DNA of 37,729 bases from Thermoplasmata archaeon (GTDB lineage Archaea; Thermoplasmatota; E2; DHVEG-1). The position numbers were made by a program, and so were the translations under genes. Position 1 is the stretch's first letter; every line of letters begins with the position of its first letter. The stretch is from NCBI GenBank assembly GCA_003942085.1, contig DQIQ01000013.1, positions 1-37,729 on the forward strand, read 5' to 3'. Under the pieces are notes generated by a model. The model saw only the letters and a program-made list of their open reading frames with translations. It was not told the origin of the DNA and searched no databases. Positions 24,170-32,742 of this stretch are shown piece by piece.

Positions 24170-24986
24170 ACTGGACTCCGACCCCCTGAACTTTAAACAC
24201 GAAACCTCCTGCTTCAAATCCCACGAGAACGGATGCCGTGAATTCAAAGCAGCCCTTGATCACGAGTAATGGGACGATGACATGACAGGTGATGTTTTTT
24301 AAGGTGTCTGAATAATTTGAAATGGTAAGGGAAAACGAAAACCCGTTCTTAGTGGTAAAGTTGATCTGTGGTAAAGAAAACAAGGAAAGAATATCGGAAA
24401 ATGTGGCACTTGATGTGTTCGATGCGACGTCTAAAATGGTAGAGATGCCGTGTACCCCAGCCTGAATCGTGGAATTATCGGAGAGGTTCAGAGGAGGCTG
24501 GGACCAGGGGATATCGATAGCTTCGTTCGCGGTAAACTCGATCAGACCAAACATGTAGAGTGCATCGATGTCCAGCAGTAAGTGCAGTGTCGTATTTTTG
24601 TATATGAGGCTGAACCAATCAAGGACTGATATCTTGTCAAGATCAAGAGGGATAAGCAGATCAAAGGTGGTGTTGCTACCCCGTAAGACCACGAGATCTT
24701 TTTTTTCAAAAGAGAAAAGAGGCGTGCGGTCGTCTTTAACCAATCGCGCGGAGATGTCGATATCTCGAATATCGTAGACGCCTTGGTTTTTTACCGAAAA
24801 ATTGGTGCGAAACAGGATTTCTTTTTGCAGCGGGTCAACGGACCAATGGATGTCTTCTTCTTTGGGAAGATCAACAGAGATGCCTTTCGTGGCAATGGTA
24901 AAAAGGTTCCCGATGGTAAGTGTGGCGACAAGACCAGCCATGATGAGGGCAACGACTCTAAAATAGGTGAGTTGTTGCCGATTCAT
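24159..24986 (-). CDS. Membrane-anchored LEA14-like protein
   Basis: 275 residues. An N-terminal membrane helix (about 9-31, RVVALIMAGLVATLTIGNLF) anchors an extracytoplasmic part that has two LEA14/WHy-like beta-sandwich repeats: NFSVKNQGVYDIRDIDISAR (about 62-81) and FSLTISNYSDTLKNITCHV (about 205-225). This fold is common in archaeal surface proteins and binds lipids or other ligands in eukaryotic relatives; its role here is unknown. AGGAG precedes the ATG, and TAATG couples it to the upstream small ORF. It overlaps the four-helix protein gene downstream. Confidence 0.72.
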   Translation of the reverse strand: MNRQQLTYFRVVALIMAGLVATLTIGNLFTIATKGISVDLPKEEDIHWSVDPLQKEILFRTNFSVKNQGVYDIRDIDISARLVKDDRTPLFSFEKKDLVVLRGSNTTFDLLIPLDLDKISVLDWFSLIYKNTTLHLLLDIDALYMFGLIEFTANEAIDIPWSQPPLNLSDNSTIQAGVHGISTILDVASNTSSATFSDILSLFSLPQINFTTKNGFSFSLTISNYSDTLKNITCHVIVPLLVIKGCFEFTASVLVGFEAGGFVFKVQGVGVQYVS

Positions 24987-25246
24987 TACTCCTCTGCCTC
25001 TCCCGTAGTTTGTGCGTCTACATTTGAGAATTCTTTCAGGATATGTTCTCTGGCTTTATTATTCCTCCCAGATGTTGAAGGTCCTCTCCTTTCCTTTTGT
25101 AACAAAAATAGATTGGATAATGTCCCGATGAATAAACAGGATGCACAGCAAATTTTTTTGCTGGCGAAAAAAGCAGAATCATTGTAGTTCGTCGTATACA
25201 ACAAGTACGTCAGCCTCCCTTTCAATTCTATAATATTATTTATCAT
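24986..25246 (-). CDS. Possible small membrane protein, head of the operon
   Basis: 86 residues; a hydrophobic stretch (KICCASCLFIGTLSNLFLLQ, about 31-50) and a basic, then acidic C-terminus (RRGPSTSGRNNKAREHILKE). Its TAA overlaps the ATG of the LEA14-like gene (TAATG), the best argument that it is translated. The N-terminus is less convincing and no SD is evident. Family unknown. Confidence 0.42.
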   Translation of the reverse strand: MINNIIELKGRLTYLLYTTNYNDSAFFASKKICCASCLFIGTLSNLFLLQKERRGPSTSGRNNKAREHILKEFSNVDAQTTGEAEE

Positions 25247-25377
25247 TCCCTGTATTAAGACGTATCGAGTAATGTTTACAAAACGATAAAATGACGACGA
25301 TAAAAATATTCGTTCATATTTTTTTTAAAATCTTACCATCAAGTATGAGTCGATTTCACGGCGGAGCTTTACATTAA

Positions 25378-25392
25378 AAATCCTTAAATAGA
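25378..25392 (+). promoter_or_regulatory. TATA box of the PurF-like gene
   Basis: AATCCTTAAATAGAA about 35 bp before the ATG at 25422; GGGGAG (25413-25418) is the SD. Confidence 0.55.
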
Positions 25393-25421
25393 ATTCACTG
25401 TTTCCTCACCGCGGGGAGACT

Positions 25422-26879
25422 ATGAGTGGATTATTTGGCGTCGTGAGCAATAACAACTGCATCTCTAGCCTGTATTATGGGACCGATTACCATACCCATC
25501 TAGGGACAGAATACGGTGGGATTGCATTCATCGAAAAAAATGGGATGCCGGTAAAGAAGATCCATGACATAAAAAATTCTCAATTTAAATCGAAGTTCTA
25601 TGAGGGTTCTGATAAGATCAAGAGTCATCTGGGGATAGGGGTTATTTCTGATAAAGACCCTCAGCCATTGACGTTTGAAAGTAAGTTCGGTGCGTTTGCG
25701 ATATGCTGTGCCGGTCTTGTCGCAAACAAAGAAGCCCTGACTCGTGAGCTCATCGAAAAAGGGGTCTCCTTCAGTGAAATAGATCGGGGCGACATCAACA
25801 CGACAGAGCTTGTCGCTCATTTGATCAATCAAGGGAACAGCATATCTTATGGGATCGAACGGATGTACAACAAGATCATTGGATCGATTTCTTTGCTGGT
25901 GTTGACCAAGAAAGGGATCTATTGTGCCCGGGATCGTAATGGAGTCACGCCCTTGGCGATCGGGCAGAAAGAAGGAGAAGTCGCAGTCGCCAGTGAAACC
26001 TGTGCGTTTCCCAATCTGGGATTTTCTGTTAAAAAATATATAGCGCCGGGGGAAATCGTCTTCATCAGCAAGAAAGGAATCGAGGAAAAGAAGAAAGGTC
26101 GCCATCTCAGTAAGATTTGTGCATTCTTATGGGTCTACACTGGTTTTCCCGCGTCATCATACGAGGGTATTAACGTTGAAAAAGTTCGGGAAAGCTGTGG
26201 GAAGTTTTTGGCAAAGCGTGATTCGGTGAAAGCGGATCTGGTTTCAGGGGTTCCTGATTCGGGGGTCGCCCATGCGATCGGGTATGCGATCGAATCAGGG
26301 ATACCATACCGGAGGGTGTTAATCAAATACACTCCAGGGTATGGCCGGAGCTATACGCCACTCTCCCAGGAGCTGAGAGACCGCATCGCATTGATGAAGT
26401 TGATCGCAAACGATGCCATAGCACACGGAAATAAGATCGTACTGTGCGAGGACTCCATTGTGCGGGGGACGCAACTGAAGAACTATACGGTTGCAAAGCT
26501 GATGCAGGCTGGTGCAAAAGAAGTCCATGTTCGGCCAGCATGTCCTCCTTTGATGTTCCCGTGTGTGTATAATCTATCGACCCGAAGCATCCAAGAGCTG
26601 GTCGCCCGAAGAGCCATCCGAGCACTTGAAGGAAAAGATATCGAGGATGTGTCAGCATATGTGGATCCCAGTTCTGAGAAGTATAAGAAGATGGTGGAAT
26701 GGATAGCAAAAGACCTCGGGGTCACCTCTTTGCAATATCAGCTGATCGATGATATGGTAAAAGCAATCGGGCTGCCGAAGGAGCGACTGTGCCTGTATTG
26801 CTGGATCGGACGAGGGGTGCAGAAAAGCCTGCAATCGTATCAAGAAGACATTAACCAAGACCTGCTCGCCTGTAAGTAA
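25422..26879 (+). CDS. PurF-like amidophosphoribosyltransferase homologue lacking the glutaminase Cys
   Basis: 485 residues. True PurF moves ammonia from glutamine to PRPP in the first step of purine synthesis, with Cys2 (after Met removal Cys1) as nucleophile. Here the protein begins M-S-G-L-F-G-V, so the nucleophile is Ser. The N-terminal Ntn-like fold is otherwise present (HLGTEYGGIAF, GVISDKDPQPLTF, GSISLLVLTKKGIYCARDRN). The PRPP loop is intact (IVLCEDSIVRGTQLK). Cysteines match the Fe-S ligand positions of Bacillus-type PurF: KICAFLWVY, ACPPLMFPC, LCLYC. Either it uses free ammonia, or serves another phosphoribosyl transfer. No other purine gene lies near. It belongs to a variant group seen in some bacteria with a Gly or Ser at this position. 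Confidence 0.88.
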   Translation: MSGLFGVVSNNNCISSLYYGTDYHTHLGTEYGGIAFIEKNGMPVKKIHDIKNSQFKSKFYEGSDKIKSHLGIGVISDKDPQPLTFESKFGAFAICCAGLVANKEALTRELIEKGVSFSEIDRGDINTTELVAHLINQGNSISYGIERMYNKIIGSISLLVLTKKGIYCARDRNGVTPLAIGQKEGEVAVASETCAFPNLGFSVKKYIAPGEIVFISKKGIEEKKKGRHLSKICAFLWVYTGFPASSYEGINVEKVRESCGKFLAKRDSVKADLVSGVPDSGVAHAIGYAIESGIPYRRVLIKYTPGYGRSYTPLSQELRDRIALMKLIANDAIAHGNKIVLCEDSIVRGTQLKNYTVAKLMQAGAKEVHVRPACPPLMFPCVYNLSTRSIQELVARRAIRALEGKDIEDVSAYVDPSSEKYKKMVEWIAKDLGVTSLQYQLIDDMVKAIGLPKERLCLYCWIGRGVQKSLQSYQEDINQDLLACK

Positions 26880-27019
26880 TGATCCCAGCTGCTTTTCATC
26901 GTTATTTTTAAGGCAACGACCAACCGACATCCGCCCTGGAAGAAACTTTAATAATAAACCATGTCGTTTCAGGAATGAGGAAAAAAACACTTCTTTGAGA
27001 TATCCTGAAAGGAGCTTTG

Positions 27020-27790
27020 ATGGGAAACGAATCAAAATATTTTCGAATATTCTTTCCTTTGATGGTACTACTAATCATTGTGATATCACTGGCGCCAGCA
27101 CTTCAAGCAGTGGAGTATTACGCGGACCTCACCATCACGGTGGATTCTTCTGGTTTTGTCAGCATTGACGGACTCACCAATTACCCGAACCTAACCATAA
27201 AAAACACTGAGCAGTACACCTCCAAACAACAAAGCATCTGGGCGTTAAACATTTCTAAGAACGGAACGTTTACGGGGTTCGTATACAGCCTCATGTTACC
27301 CGCGGGCTCCTCGATCAATTATATTAAAACATCAGGGGCCATCCGCATCGAAGAAAACCTTGGACGCCTAATCGTCAGAGGATTTGGGGAAAACGAATCG
27401 CTGTCCATTCTCATCCAATATCAGACTATAAAAGGGGAAAATTCCCTGCTGGCGGACAACATCGTCTATCTCTTCTTATTGCCTGCCATCATCATCGTAA
27501 GTATCCTCCTCCTGTATCTCTTCCTTAGGGAGAAAAAAATCAAAGGAATTCCGGTAAAAGAGGATGCAACAAAACCACTTGATGATATCAAAGGTCTGAA
27601 TCACCGACAAAAGCAAATCATGAAGGTCCTCCACGAGAGAAACACTCCCCTCACACAGACCGACATCCAGAAGGAATTGCAGATACCCAAGGCATCTATC
27701 TCCAGGAACATCCGGGGGCTGGAGCGAAAAGGCCTCATCGAGAAAGAATCTATTGGGATGTCTAATCTTATCCGCTTGAAAAAATCATGA
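27020..27790 (+). CDS. Membrane-anchored winged-helix (MarR-like) regulator
   Basis: 256 residues from ATG 27020 (AAGGAG five bases upstream; TTG at 27017 is in frame). N-terminal signal or anchor (about 8-29), an extracytoplasmic beta domain of about 120 residues with NxS/T sites, a membrane helix (IVYLFLLPAIIIVSILLLYL, about 149-168), and a cytoplasmic winged helix (about 195-255; LTQTDIQKELQIPKASISRN as the DNA-contact region). Such archaeal one-component proteins could pass an outside signal directly to DNA. The next two genes, both exported, are the natural targets. No enzymatic motif. Confidence 0.85.
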   Translation: MGNESKYFRIFFPLMVLLIIVISLAPALQAVEYYADLTITVDSSGFVSIDGLTNYPNLTIKNTEQYTSKQQSIWALNISKNGTFTGFVYSLMLPAGSSINYIKTSGAIRIEENLGRLIVRGFGENESLSILIQYQTIKGENSLLADNIVYLFLLPAIIIVSILLLYLFLREKKIKGIPVKEDATKPLDDIKGLNHRQKQIMKVLHERNTPLTQTDIQKELQIPKASISRNIRGLERKGLIEKESIGMSNLIRLKKS

Positions 27791-27906
27791 TTGTTTTCGT
27801 TTCTGTCTCGGGTTGTTCCGCTTTGTTCCGGTGAGATTAGATAAGCTGTTTCATCCCATACTGGTCTAAGGCCATGATGAAATGGCACACAAAAGGTGTT
27901 ATGATT

Positions 27907-28782
27907 ATGAAGAAATTAATGAATCTATTGTTGGTGCTGATGCTGATGACGTCTGTCGTCTCCTTTGCATTAGCAGTGAAGGCTGATGACCATAACCAGG
28001 GAAACTCTGATGATGAGCAGGGAACATATGATCAGAACAACGAGACAGGATCACAGAATGAAACTCATTACCAGGACAACGAATCAGAAGCAGCACACAA
28101 TGGTTCCTTCGATAATGAAACAGAACATGAAATCGAAATCATGAACAACTCCTTAGGAGCAAATATCCGGTTACTCCAGCTGGAAAAAGCACTTATCACT
28201 AACATTCTGAAAGGAGCAATGGCTGTGCAGGTTCTCAAAGGACTTGATGTGAATACCACCAAACTAGAGTCAATCCTTAGAAATCTCAGCGATGTCCTTG
28301 ATGCAGTCAGGGCAGCAGACCCCGCTGCAAATGACTCGGTCCTGATCTTCGTTCAGCTAAAGAATGAAACAAGAAATCTCACCAAACAGTTCCGAGATAC
28401 CATACAGTCTTTACTTGACAAGGAGACGATCAAGATGATAAAAGAACAGCTCAGAAATATGTCCAGCACTGAGCTGCAGAATTGCAGTCAAAAGCTCAGA
28501 CATCAGATAAGGCAGTTCAACAGAAACCAACTCTACCGATTATATGGGATCATCGGAGAGACAAACACCTCCCTCCTCAACGAATACCTCAACGGCACCA
28601 TCTCCTTAAATCAGACAAAAATCCAGCTCCACAAGATTGTTAATCAGATGACCAAGGAAAAACAGCATATGATTTTCTCTGAAGTCAAAGAAGAGAACAT
28701 CAAGAAAAAGGTCCATGCACATGAATCCATGGATGACATGGAGCACCATGGGGGCGGAAATGGTCATGGGAAACACTCATAG
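27907..28782 (+). CDS. Exported helical, N-glycosylation-rich protein
   Basis: 291 residues from ATG 27907, chosen because AGGTG is eight bases upstream; an ATG at 27874 lacks an SD. Signal peptide about 1-24, then a hydrophilic stretch with many NxT/S sites (NNETGSQNETHYQDNESE), and a long helical part (about 75-265) likely to be coiled coil. It ends in a His- and Gly-rich tail (HHGGGNGHGKHS) that could bind metal. No known domain. Located between the membrane regulator and a small exported protein, 117 bp after the former. Confidence 0.78.
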   Translation: MKKLMNLLLVLMLMTSVVSFALAVKADDHNQGNSDDEQGTYDQNNETGSQNETHYQDNESEAAHNGSFDNETEHEIEIMNNSLGANIRLLQLEKALITNILKGAMAVQVLKGLDVNTTKLESILRNLSDVLDAVRAADPAANDSVLIFVQLKNETRNLTKQFRDTIQSLLDKETIKMIKEQLRNMSSTELQNCSQKLRHQIRQFNRNQLYRLYGIIGETNTSLLNEYLNGTISLNQTKIQLHKIVNQMTKEKQHMIFSEVKEENIKKKVHAHESMDDMEHHGGGNGHGKHS

Positions 28783-28809
28783 GAGAATCCTCGCCGGATG
28801 TGATATGAT

Positions 28810-29016
28810 ATGAATAAAAAAATTATCTCCCTTGTTTTCCTGCTGATCCTTTTGGTGACAGTGACCGTCTCCTATGCCTACTTCAATCAGTCAACAAACG
28901 GAGACAATACTGCCTCAAATTCTGGTGGCGATATAAATCCAGACACCGTGAAAAGCGCTATTGATTCGACGCTTCTTGATGAAAACCAGGAGATAGTAAT
29001 CGGGGAAATGATATAA
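28810..29016 (+). CDS. Small exported or membrane-tethered protein
   Basis: 68 residues: a hydrophobic signal (KIISLVFLLILLVTVTVSYA, about 4-23) and a short acidic polar tail with one N-glycosylation site (NQS). No SD is clear, but it lies 27 bp after the preceding gene on the same strand, so it is probably co-transcribed. It may be the processed peptide or the partner of the helical exported protein. Unknown family. Confidence 0.6.
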   Translation: MNKKIISLVFLLILLVTVTVSYAYFNQSTNGDNTASNSGGDINPDTVKSAIDSTLLDENQEIVIGEMI

Positions 29017-29044
29017 TCCTGTCGAGTACCATCCTTCTCTATCT

Positions 29045-29054
29045 TTTTTTTTTG
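29045..29054 (+). terminator. T-run terminator of the regulator/exported-protein operon
   Basis: A run of T about 30 bp after the stop at 29016, with no further plus-strand gene, fits archaeal termination. Confidence 0.45.
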
Positions 29055-29124
29055 AATTATTCGGTGGAAAGTAGGACTGCGACTGCTACGACTTATTTTC
29101 ATCAACAGAGAGCAGTCTGTCCAT

Positions 29125-29961
29125 CTAGGTGTCCAGGGGTTTTACCCCCATGACTTTTATACTGACAAAAGACCCTCCTAATTTCTTGAACTCTTCTTGC
29201 GTAATACCGGTCTCATCCATCAGAGCCTGTGTCCTTGGCTTGGTAATCACGACATCAAGCTGATAGGATGACTCATTGGTCACGGTGATATCGATAAAGC
29301 CTGCATCCTTGAGTAATTGGAGATAGTGGTCTTTGAGGATGGCTCCTGAGATGCATCCAACGTAAGCCTCGATTGAATTTTTTATTTTTTCAGGAAGATC
29401 TTTAAGCAGGACGATATCGGACACCGCAAGCCTGCCACCTGGTTTGAGGACCCTAAACGCTTCCTGGAACACCTTTTTTTTATCAGGAGAAAGGTTGATC
29501 ACACAGTTTGAGATGACCACATCGACGGTGTTATCTTCAACCGGGAGGCTTTCGATTTCCCCGCGTCTGAACTCAACGTTGGTATACCCGCTTTTTTTTG
29601 CGTTTTCTTTGGCTTTCTTCAGCATCTCTGGTGTCATGTCGACGCCTATTACCTTTCCGCTGCTCCCGACCTTGTTTGCCGCAAGAAAACAATCAAAACC
29701 AGCCCCGGAGCCAAGGTCAAGGACGACTTCGCCTTTTTGTAGCGAAGCAAGCGCTGTCGGGTTTCCGCAGCCAAGTCCAAGGTTCGCTCCATCTGGAACC
29801 GATTGTAATTGTTCATCGGTATATCCTATTGTTTTACTAATCTGCTCCGGTGTGTTTGCTGACCCGCAGCACACATCGATCGATCCGCAGCAGGATGACT
29901 CTTGTTTGGCGATTTTTGCGTATCCTTCCCGTACTTTCTTTTTTATTATTTTCTCTTCCAT
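29125..29961 (-). CDS. arsM: Arsenite methyltransferase
   Basis: 278 residues from ATG 29961, eight bases from a GAGATG-type SD; an ATG at 29970 is also in frame. It transfers methyl groups from SAM to trivalent arsenic. The SAM site is [16 protein letters not shown] and [10 protein letters not shown]. Cys residues in positions known for As(III) binding are present: [17 protein letters not shown] and YVGCISGA. The N-terminus has an extra Cys cluster ([13 protein letters not shown]) typical of this group. It is the second gene of an operon with an AbrB-type regulator, with 21 bp between. Confidence 0.92.
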   Translation of the reverse strand: MEEKIIKKKVREGYAKIAKQESSCCGSIDVCCGSANTPEQISKTIGYTDEQLQSVPDGANLGLGCGNPTALASLQKGEVVLDLGSGAGFDCFLAANKVGSSGKVIGVDMTPEMLKKAKENAKKSGYTNVEFRRGEIESLPVEDNTVDVVISNCVINLSPDKKKVFQEAFRVLKPGGRLAVSDIVLLKDLPEKIKNSIEAYVGCISGAILKDHYLQLLKDAGFIDITVTNESSYQLDVVITKPRTQALMDETGITQEEFKKLGGSFVSIKVMGVKPLDT

Positions 29962-29982
29962 AACTCTCATCTCTTTTTTTTT

Positions 29983-30258
29983 TTAAAGCATATCTTTCAT
30001 TAGTGGACCAAGCATTTCTTTGACCATGGGCTCGATATCGTTTACCTTGATCAATGATAAACAGCATACTTTTCCGTCCTTTTCCATGGCGATGACTGCG
30101 AGTTTATCACCTGCTTTGATGTTGGCTTTCTTTCGGAGTTCCTTTGGGAGCACCATCTGTCCTCGCTCGTCTACGCTTACGACGGAGTCCACCCTGCAGC
30201 ACCTCGGTGGTTGATCCTTCAGAGGGTCGCAGGATCCTGTTTTATTTTGTTTCGGCAT
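29983..30258 (-). CDS. AbrB/SpoVT-type regulator upstream of arsM
   Basis: 91 residues from ATG 30258. A single SpoVT-AbrB swapped-hairpin domain (DERGQMVLPKELRKKANIKA, about 25-44) with a Cys-rich flank (GSCDPLKDQPPRCCRVD and KVCCLSL) that could sense metal or metalloid. Proteins of this type have been annotated as HgcAB-associated and often occur beside arsM-like methyltransferase genes; no hgcA or hgcB gene is in the window. The ATG lies about 40 bp after a TATA box and an inverted repeat, consistent with autoregulation. Confidence 0.82.
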   Translation of the reverse strand: MPKQNKTGSCDPLKDQPPRCCRVDSVVSVDERGQMVLPKELRKKANIKAGDKLAVIAMEKDGKVCCLSLIKVNDIEPMVKEMLGPLMKDML

Positions 30259-30287
30259 TTTTCTTACCTTACAACCTACAATATAAT

Positions 30288-30323
30288 TCAGAATATTTAA
30301 ACTTTTCTGATAAATCAGAATAT
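30288..30323 (-). promoter_or_regulatory. Promoter and operator of the AbrB-arsM operon
   Basis: TTTAAATA (30294-30301, minus strand) is the TATA box. A perfect 7-bp inverted repeat TTCTGAT-AA-ATCAGAA (30305-30320) lies just upstream. TCAGAATAT occurs twice in direct orientation (30288-30296 and 30315-30323), 27 bp apart, so a bound protein would cover the TATA box. Confidence 0.65.
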
Positions 30324-30410
30324 GCTGAAAATTGATTGCTTGTGACGACATACCTATTCCAACTATAATACTAAGTTATTTTAAACAGAGACAATGTACC
30401 TTCCCTTCAG

Positions 30411-31154
30411 ATGAAAAAAGAGATCAATCTGAAATTTTCCAATGTCTATGAAGATTCAAAACGAGCAGAAGCCTACTCAAAACTCAAGTTTGACAAAACC
30501 TACTATTTAGCATACAGGGATCTGCCAAAAATAATCTCCGAACATACGTGCGGAAAAAACGCTCTCGATTTCGGTTGTGGGACCGGCCGATCGACGCGAT
30601 TTCTCCAGAAACTCGGATTTACAACCGTTGGAATCGACATATCACAGGAGATGATCACCATCGCAAGACAACTTGACCCGGCAGGAAATTACCAGCATAT
30701 TGATGATGGAAACTTCAGCCGATTACCACCTGAATCCTTTGACCTGATCCTCTCTGCATTCACGTTCGATAACATCCCTACTATGGACAAAAAAATCGCA
30801 CTCTTCACCGGTTTATCAACGCTTCTAAAGCAAAACGGAACCATCATCAACCTTGTCTCCTCACCAGAGATATATACCCATGAATGGGCATCCTTCACCA
30901 CAAAGGATTTCCCAAAGAATGCAGCAGCAAAAAGCGGCGATATCGTTCGCATCATAACGACCGATATTATCGATAACCGACCCTGTGATGATATTCTCTG
31001 GTCTGAGGAAGATTATAAAAAAGTCTATACCTGCTCTAACTTACACCTCATGAATACCTATAAACCATTGGCAACAGAACACGAACCCTATCGTTGGATC
31101 AATGAGACAAGGATTGCGCCCTGGACCATTTATGCCTTGAAAAAGAAAACCTAG
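30411..31154 (+). CDS. Class I SAM-dependent methyltransferase
   Basis: 247 residues. The SAM site is NALDFGCGTGRSTRFL, acidic loop VGIDIS, and post-motif DLILSAFTFDNIP. The C-terminal part (ILWSEEDYKKVY, WINETRIAPWTIYALKK) is of the kind seen in methyltransferases acting on small molecules. The substrate cannot be told. It diverges from the AbrB-arsM operon across about 150 bp; the operator region at 30288-30323 could influence both sides. Confidence 0.85.
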   Translation: MKKEINLKFSNVYEDSKRAEAYSKLKFDKTYYLAYRDLPKIISEHTCGKNALDFGCGTGRSTRFLQKLGFTTVGIDISQEMITIARQLDPAGNYQHIDDGNFSRLPPESFDLILSAFTFDNIPTMDKKIALFTGLSTLLKQNGTIINLVSSPEIYTHEWASFTTKDFPKNAAAKSGDIVRIITTDIIDNRPCDDILWSEEDYKKVYTCSNLHLMNTYKPLATEHEPYRWINETRIAPWTIYALKKKT

Positions 31155-31184
31155 TTTTTTCTGCTCTACAAGAAATCTCCCTGT

Positions 31185-31979
31185 TCACAGTCCATAACCG
31201 GTTTCTAACAGCTCTGTCAGCCGTGAGATGAACCGCGCCAAGGGACCACCGTCAACAATGCTGTGATCAGCGGTGATGGTGACGTGCAGATAGTCACGGA
31301 TTTGGATTTTATCGTCAACCACCCCTGGTTTTCTCATGATCCCACCGACCGCAACTAGCGTTGCGATCGGGCCACCCATCCCAATAACCCAGCCGGGGAA
31401 CCGGCCTTTCATCCCGATTGCAGTGACCCCGACTGTTCCAAGATGCTTCTTTTTTAACAACCCCTGCCGTCTTAACAGCCGGACTCCTATTTTCTTTAAC
31501 CAAAACGGCGCATGGATCACCCATTTCTCCAAGCGAGTGAGATCCTCGCCCAGGACCTCTGTTGTCGCATCAATCGTCTGCTGCTGAACCATACGGATTT
31601 CCTTGGTGATCTCTGTAACGGTTTTTTCATTTGCTTTACGAACGATATAAGCAAGCGGTCGTTGCTCTCCATCAACGACCCGCTCCACCGGGATTGGGAT
31701 GTCGACATCATCGAAGAACACGATTTTTTTGCGGCCTAATCGATAGGCGTTCAGCTGTTTATGCTCATGGGCTGCTTGACCGACACATTTAATGATCCAA
31801 CCCGTGAACGAAATGTCCTGTTTTCCTTTTAAAGCTAGGATTGTCTCACGAGCCTTGGTCACATCGATCTCCAGCAACGCATGCACATTCAACCGTCGTT
31901 TCCCCTCCTGGGATATGACCGTGATATCCTGACGAGCTTTCGAAAACGGTTGGATTTCGTAATTCCCTATTTTATCCAT
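31185..31979 (-). CDS. Stand-alone 2-oxoacid dehydrogenase-type acyltransferase domain
   Basis: 264 residues from ATG 31979 (GGTG upstream; a longer frame to 32195 would overlap the divergent gene). It is the E2 catalytic fold: KARETILALKGKQDISFTGW, IPIPVERVVDG, GTVGVTAIGMKG and the active-site DHSIVDGG with the His and Asp of HxxxDG. No lipoyl or E1/E3-binding domain is present. So it cannot be a normal pyruvate dehydrogenase subunit; it may use CoA thioesters directly, as chloramphenicol-acetyltransferase relatives do. No E1 or E3 gene is nearby. Confidence 0.85.
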   Translation of the reverse strand: MDKIGNYEIQPFSKARQDITVISQEGKRRLNVHALLEIDVTKARETILALKGKQDISFTGWIIKCVGQAAHEHKQLNAYRLGRKKIVFFDDVDIPIPVERVVDGEQRPLAYIVRKANEKTVTEITKEIRMVQQQTIDATTEVLGEDLTRLEKWVIHAPFWLKKIGVRLLRRQGLLKKKHLGTVGVTAIGMKGRFPGWVIGMGGPIATLVAVGGIMRKPGVVDDKIQIRDYLHVTITADHSIVDGGPLARFISRLTELLETGYGL

Positions 31980-32067
31980 AGCACCACACCATCGATATTT
32001 ATCAGATTCAAATACTTTTTCGCAGGAACCATTATTATCTTCATTTCCCCTACCCATTTTACGCTTT

Positions 32068-32637
32068 ATGAAAAAACAACCACTGCTCATCATTGAACAC
32101 TGCGAACCAGCACTTTCAGATTGGCTACTCCTTGAATACAAACACGTTGTGAAAATCTGGAAGGGAAACATTGTCTTCACAAGGGTTGCTGACAAAAAAA
32201 CCGCACAAGTCCTTCAGAAACTTGGTCGAATCCAAAAAAAGAAGGCAAAAGACATATTTTCAACAAAAAAATGTATCGTGCTTGATCCTCAGGCAAAAAA
32301 ACCTCTTACCCCAAAGGATTGTTCCAACGCGGATGCAATCATCATCGGAGGACTACTCGGCTACGAAAAACCGCAGGGTAGGACAAAAAAACTCATCAGT
32401 AACACATCAGGTTTTGAAACACGACACCTTGGGAGCCTCCAGCTATCCATCGATGGTGCGGCGTTTGTCACCAAAGCAATCTGCCTTGGTCTGAACCTCA
32501 AAGACATCGAAATCGCCTCAGAAATAGAAATCATTCATGACTCAGTCCATTCGACCATTCTGCCGTTTGGATATCCCATCATTGCAAATAGACCAGTCAT
32601 TACACCTGGGCTTATTAAGTACCTAAATCGATTATGA
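32068..32637 (+). CDS. SFM1-type SPOUT methyltransferase (DUF431 family)
   Basis: 189 residues. Starts with the family mark LIIEHCEPALSDWLLLEYKH, then CIVLDPQAKKPLTPKDC and the knotted SAM-site loop IIGGLLGYEKPQGRTKKL. The yeast member Sfm1 methylates an arginine on ribosomal protein uS3, and archaeal members are likewise thought to act on the ribosome. Length agrees with the family. It faces away from the acyltransferase gene. Confidence 0.9.
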   Translation: MKKQPLLIIEHCEPALSDWLLLEYKHVVKIWKGNIVFTRVADKKTAQVLQKLGRIQKKKAKDIFSTKKCIVLDPQAKKPLTPKDCSNADAIIIGGLLGYEKPQGRTKKLISNTSGFETRHLGSLQLSIDGAAFVTKAICLGLNLKDIEIASEIEIIHDSVHSTILPFGYPIIANRPVITPGLIKYLNRL

Positions 32638-32688
32638 ACCACGTTGTCATTATTTTTTTTCACGGTCAATTCTTATTAATTACTACAA

Positions 32689-32697
32689 TGTTTAAAT
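32689..32697 (+). promoter_or_regulatory. TATA box of the amino acid transporter operon
   Basis: GTTTAAATAATA region about 50 bp before the ATG at 32743; GGTGAGG is the SD. Confidence 0.6.
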
Positions 32698-32742
32698 AAT
32701 ACTGCAACTATTATCTATTACAACTCAAGGGTGAGGTAGATT

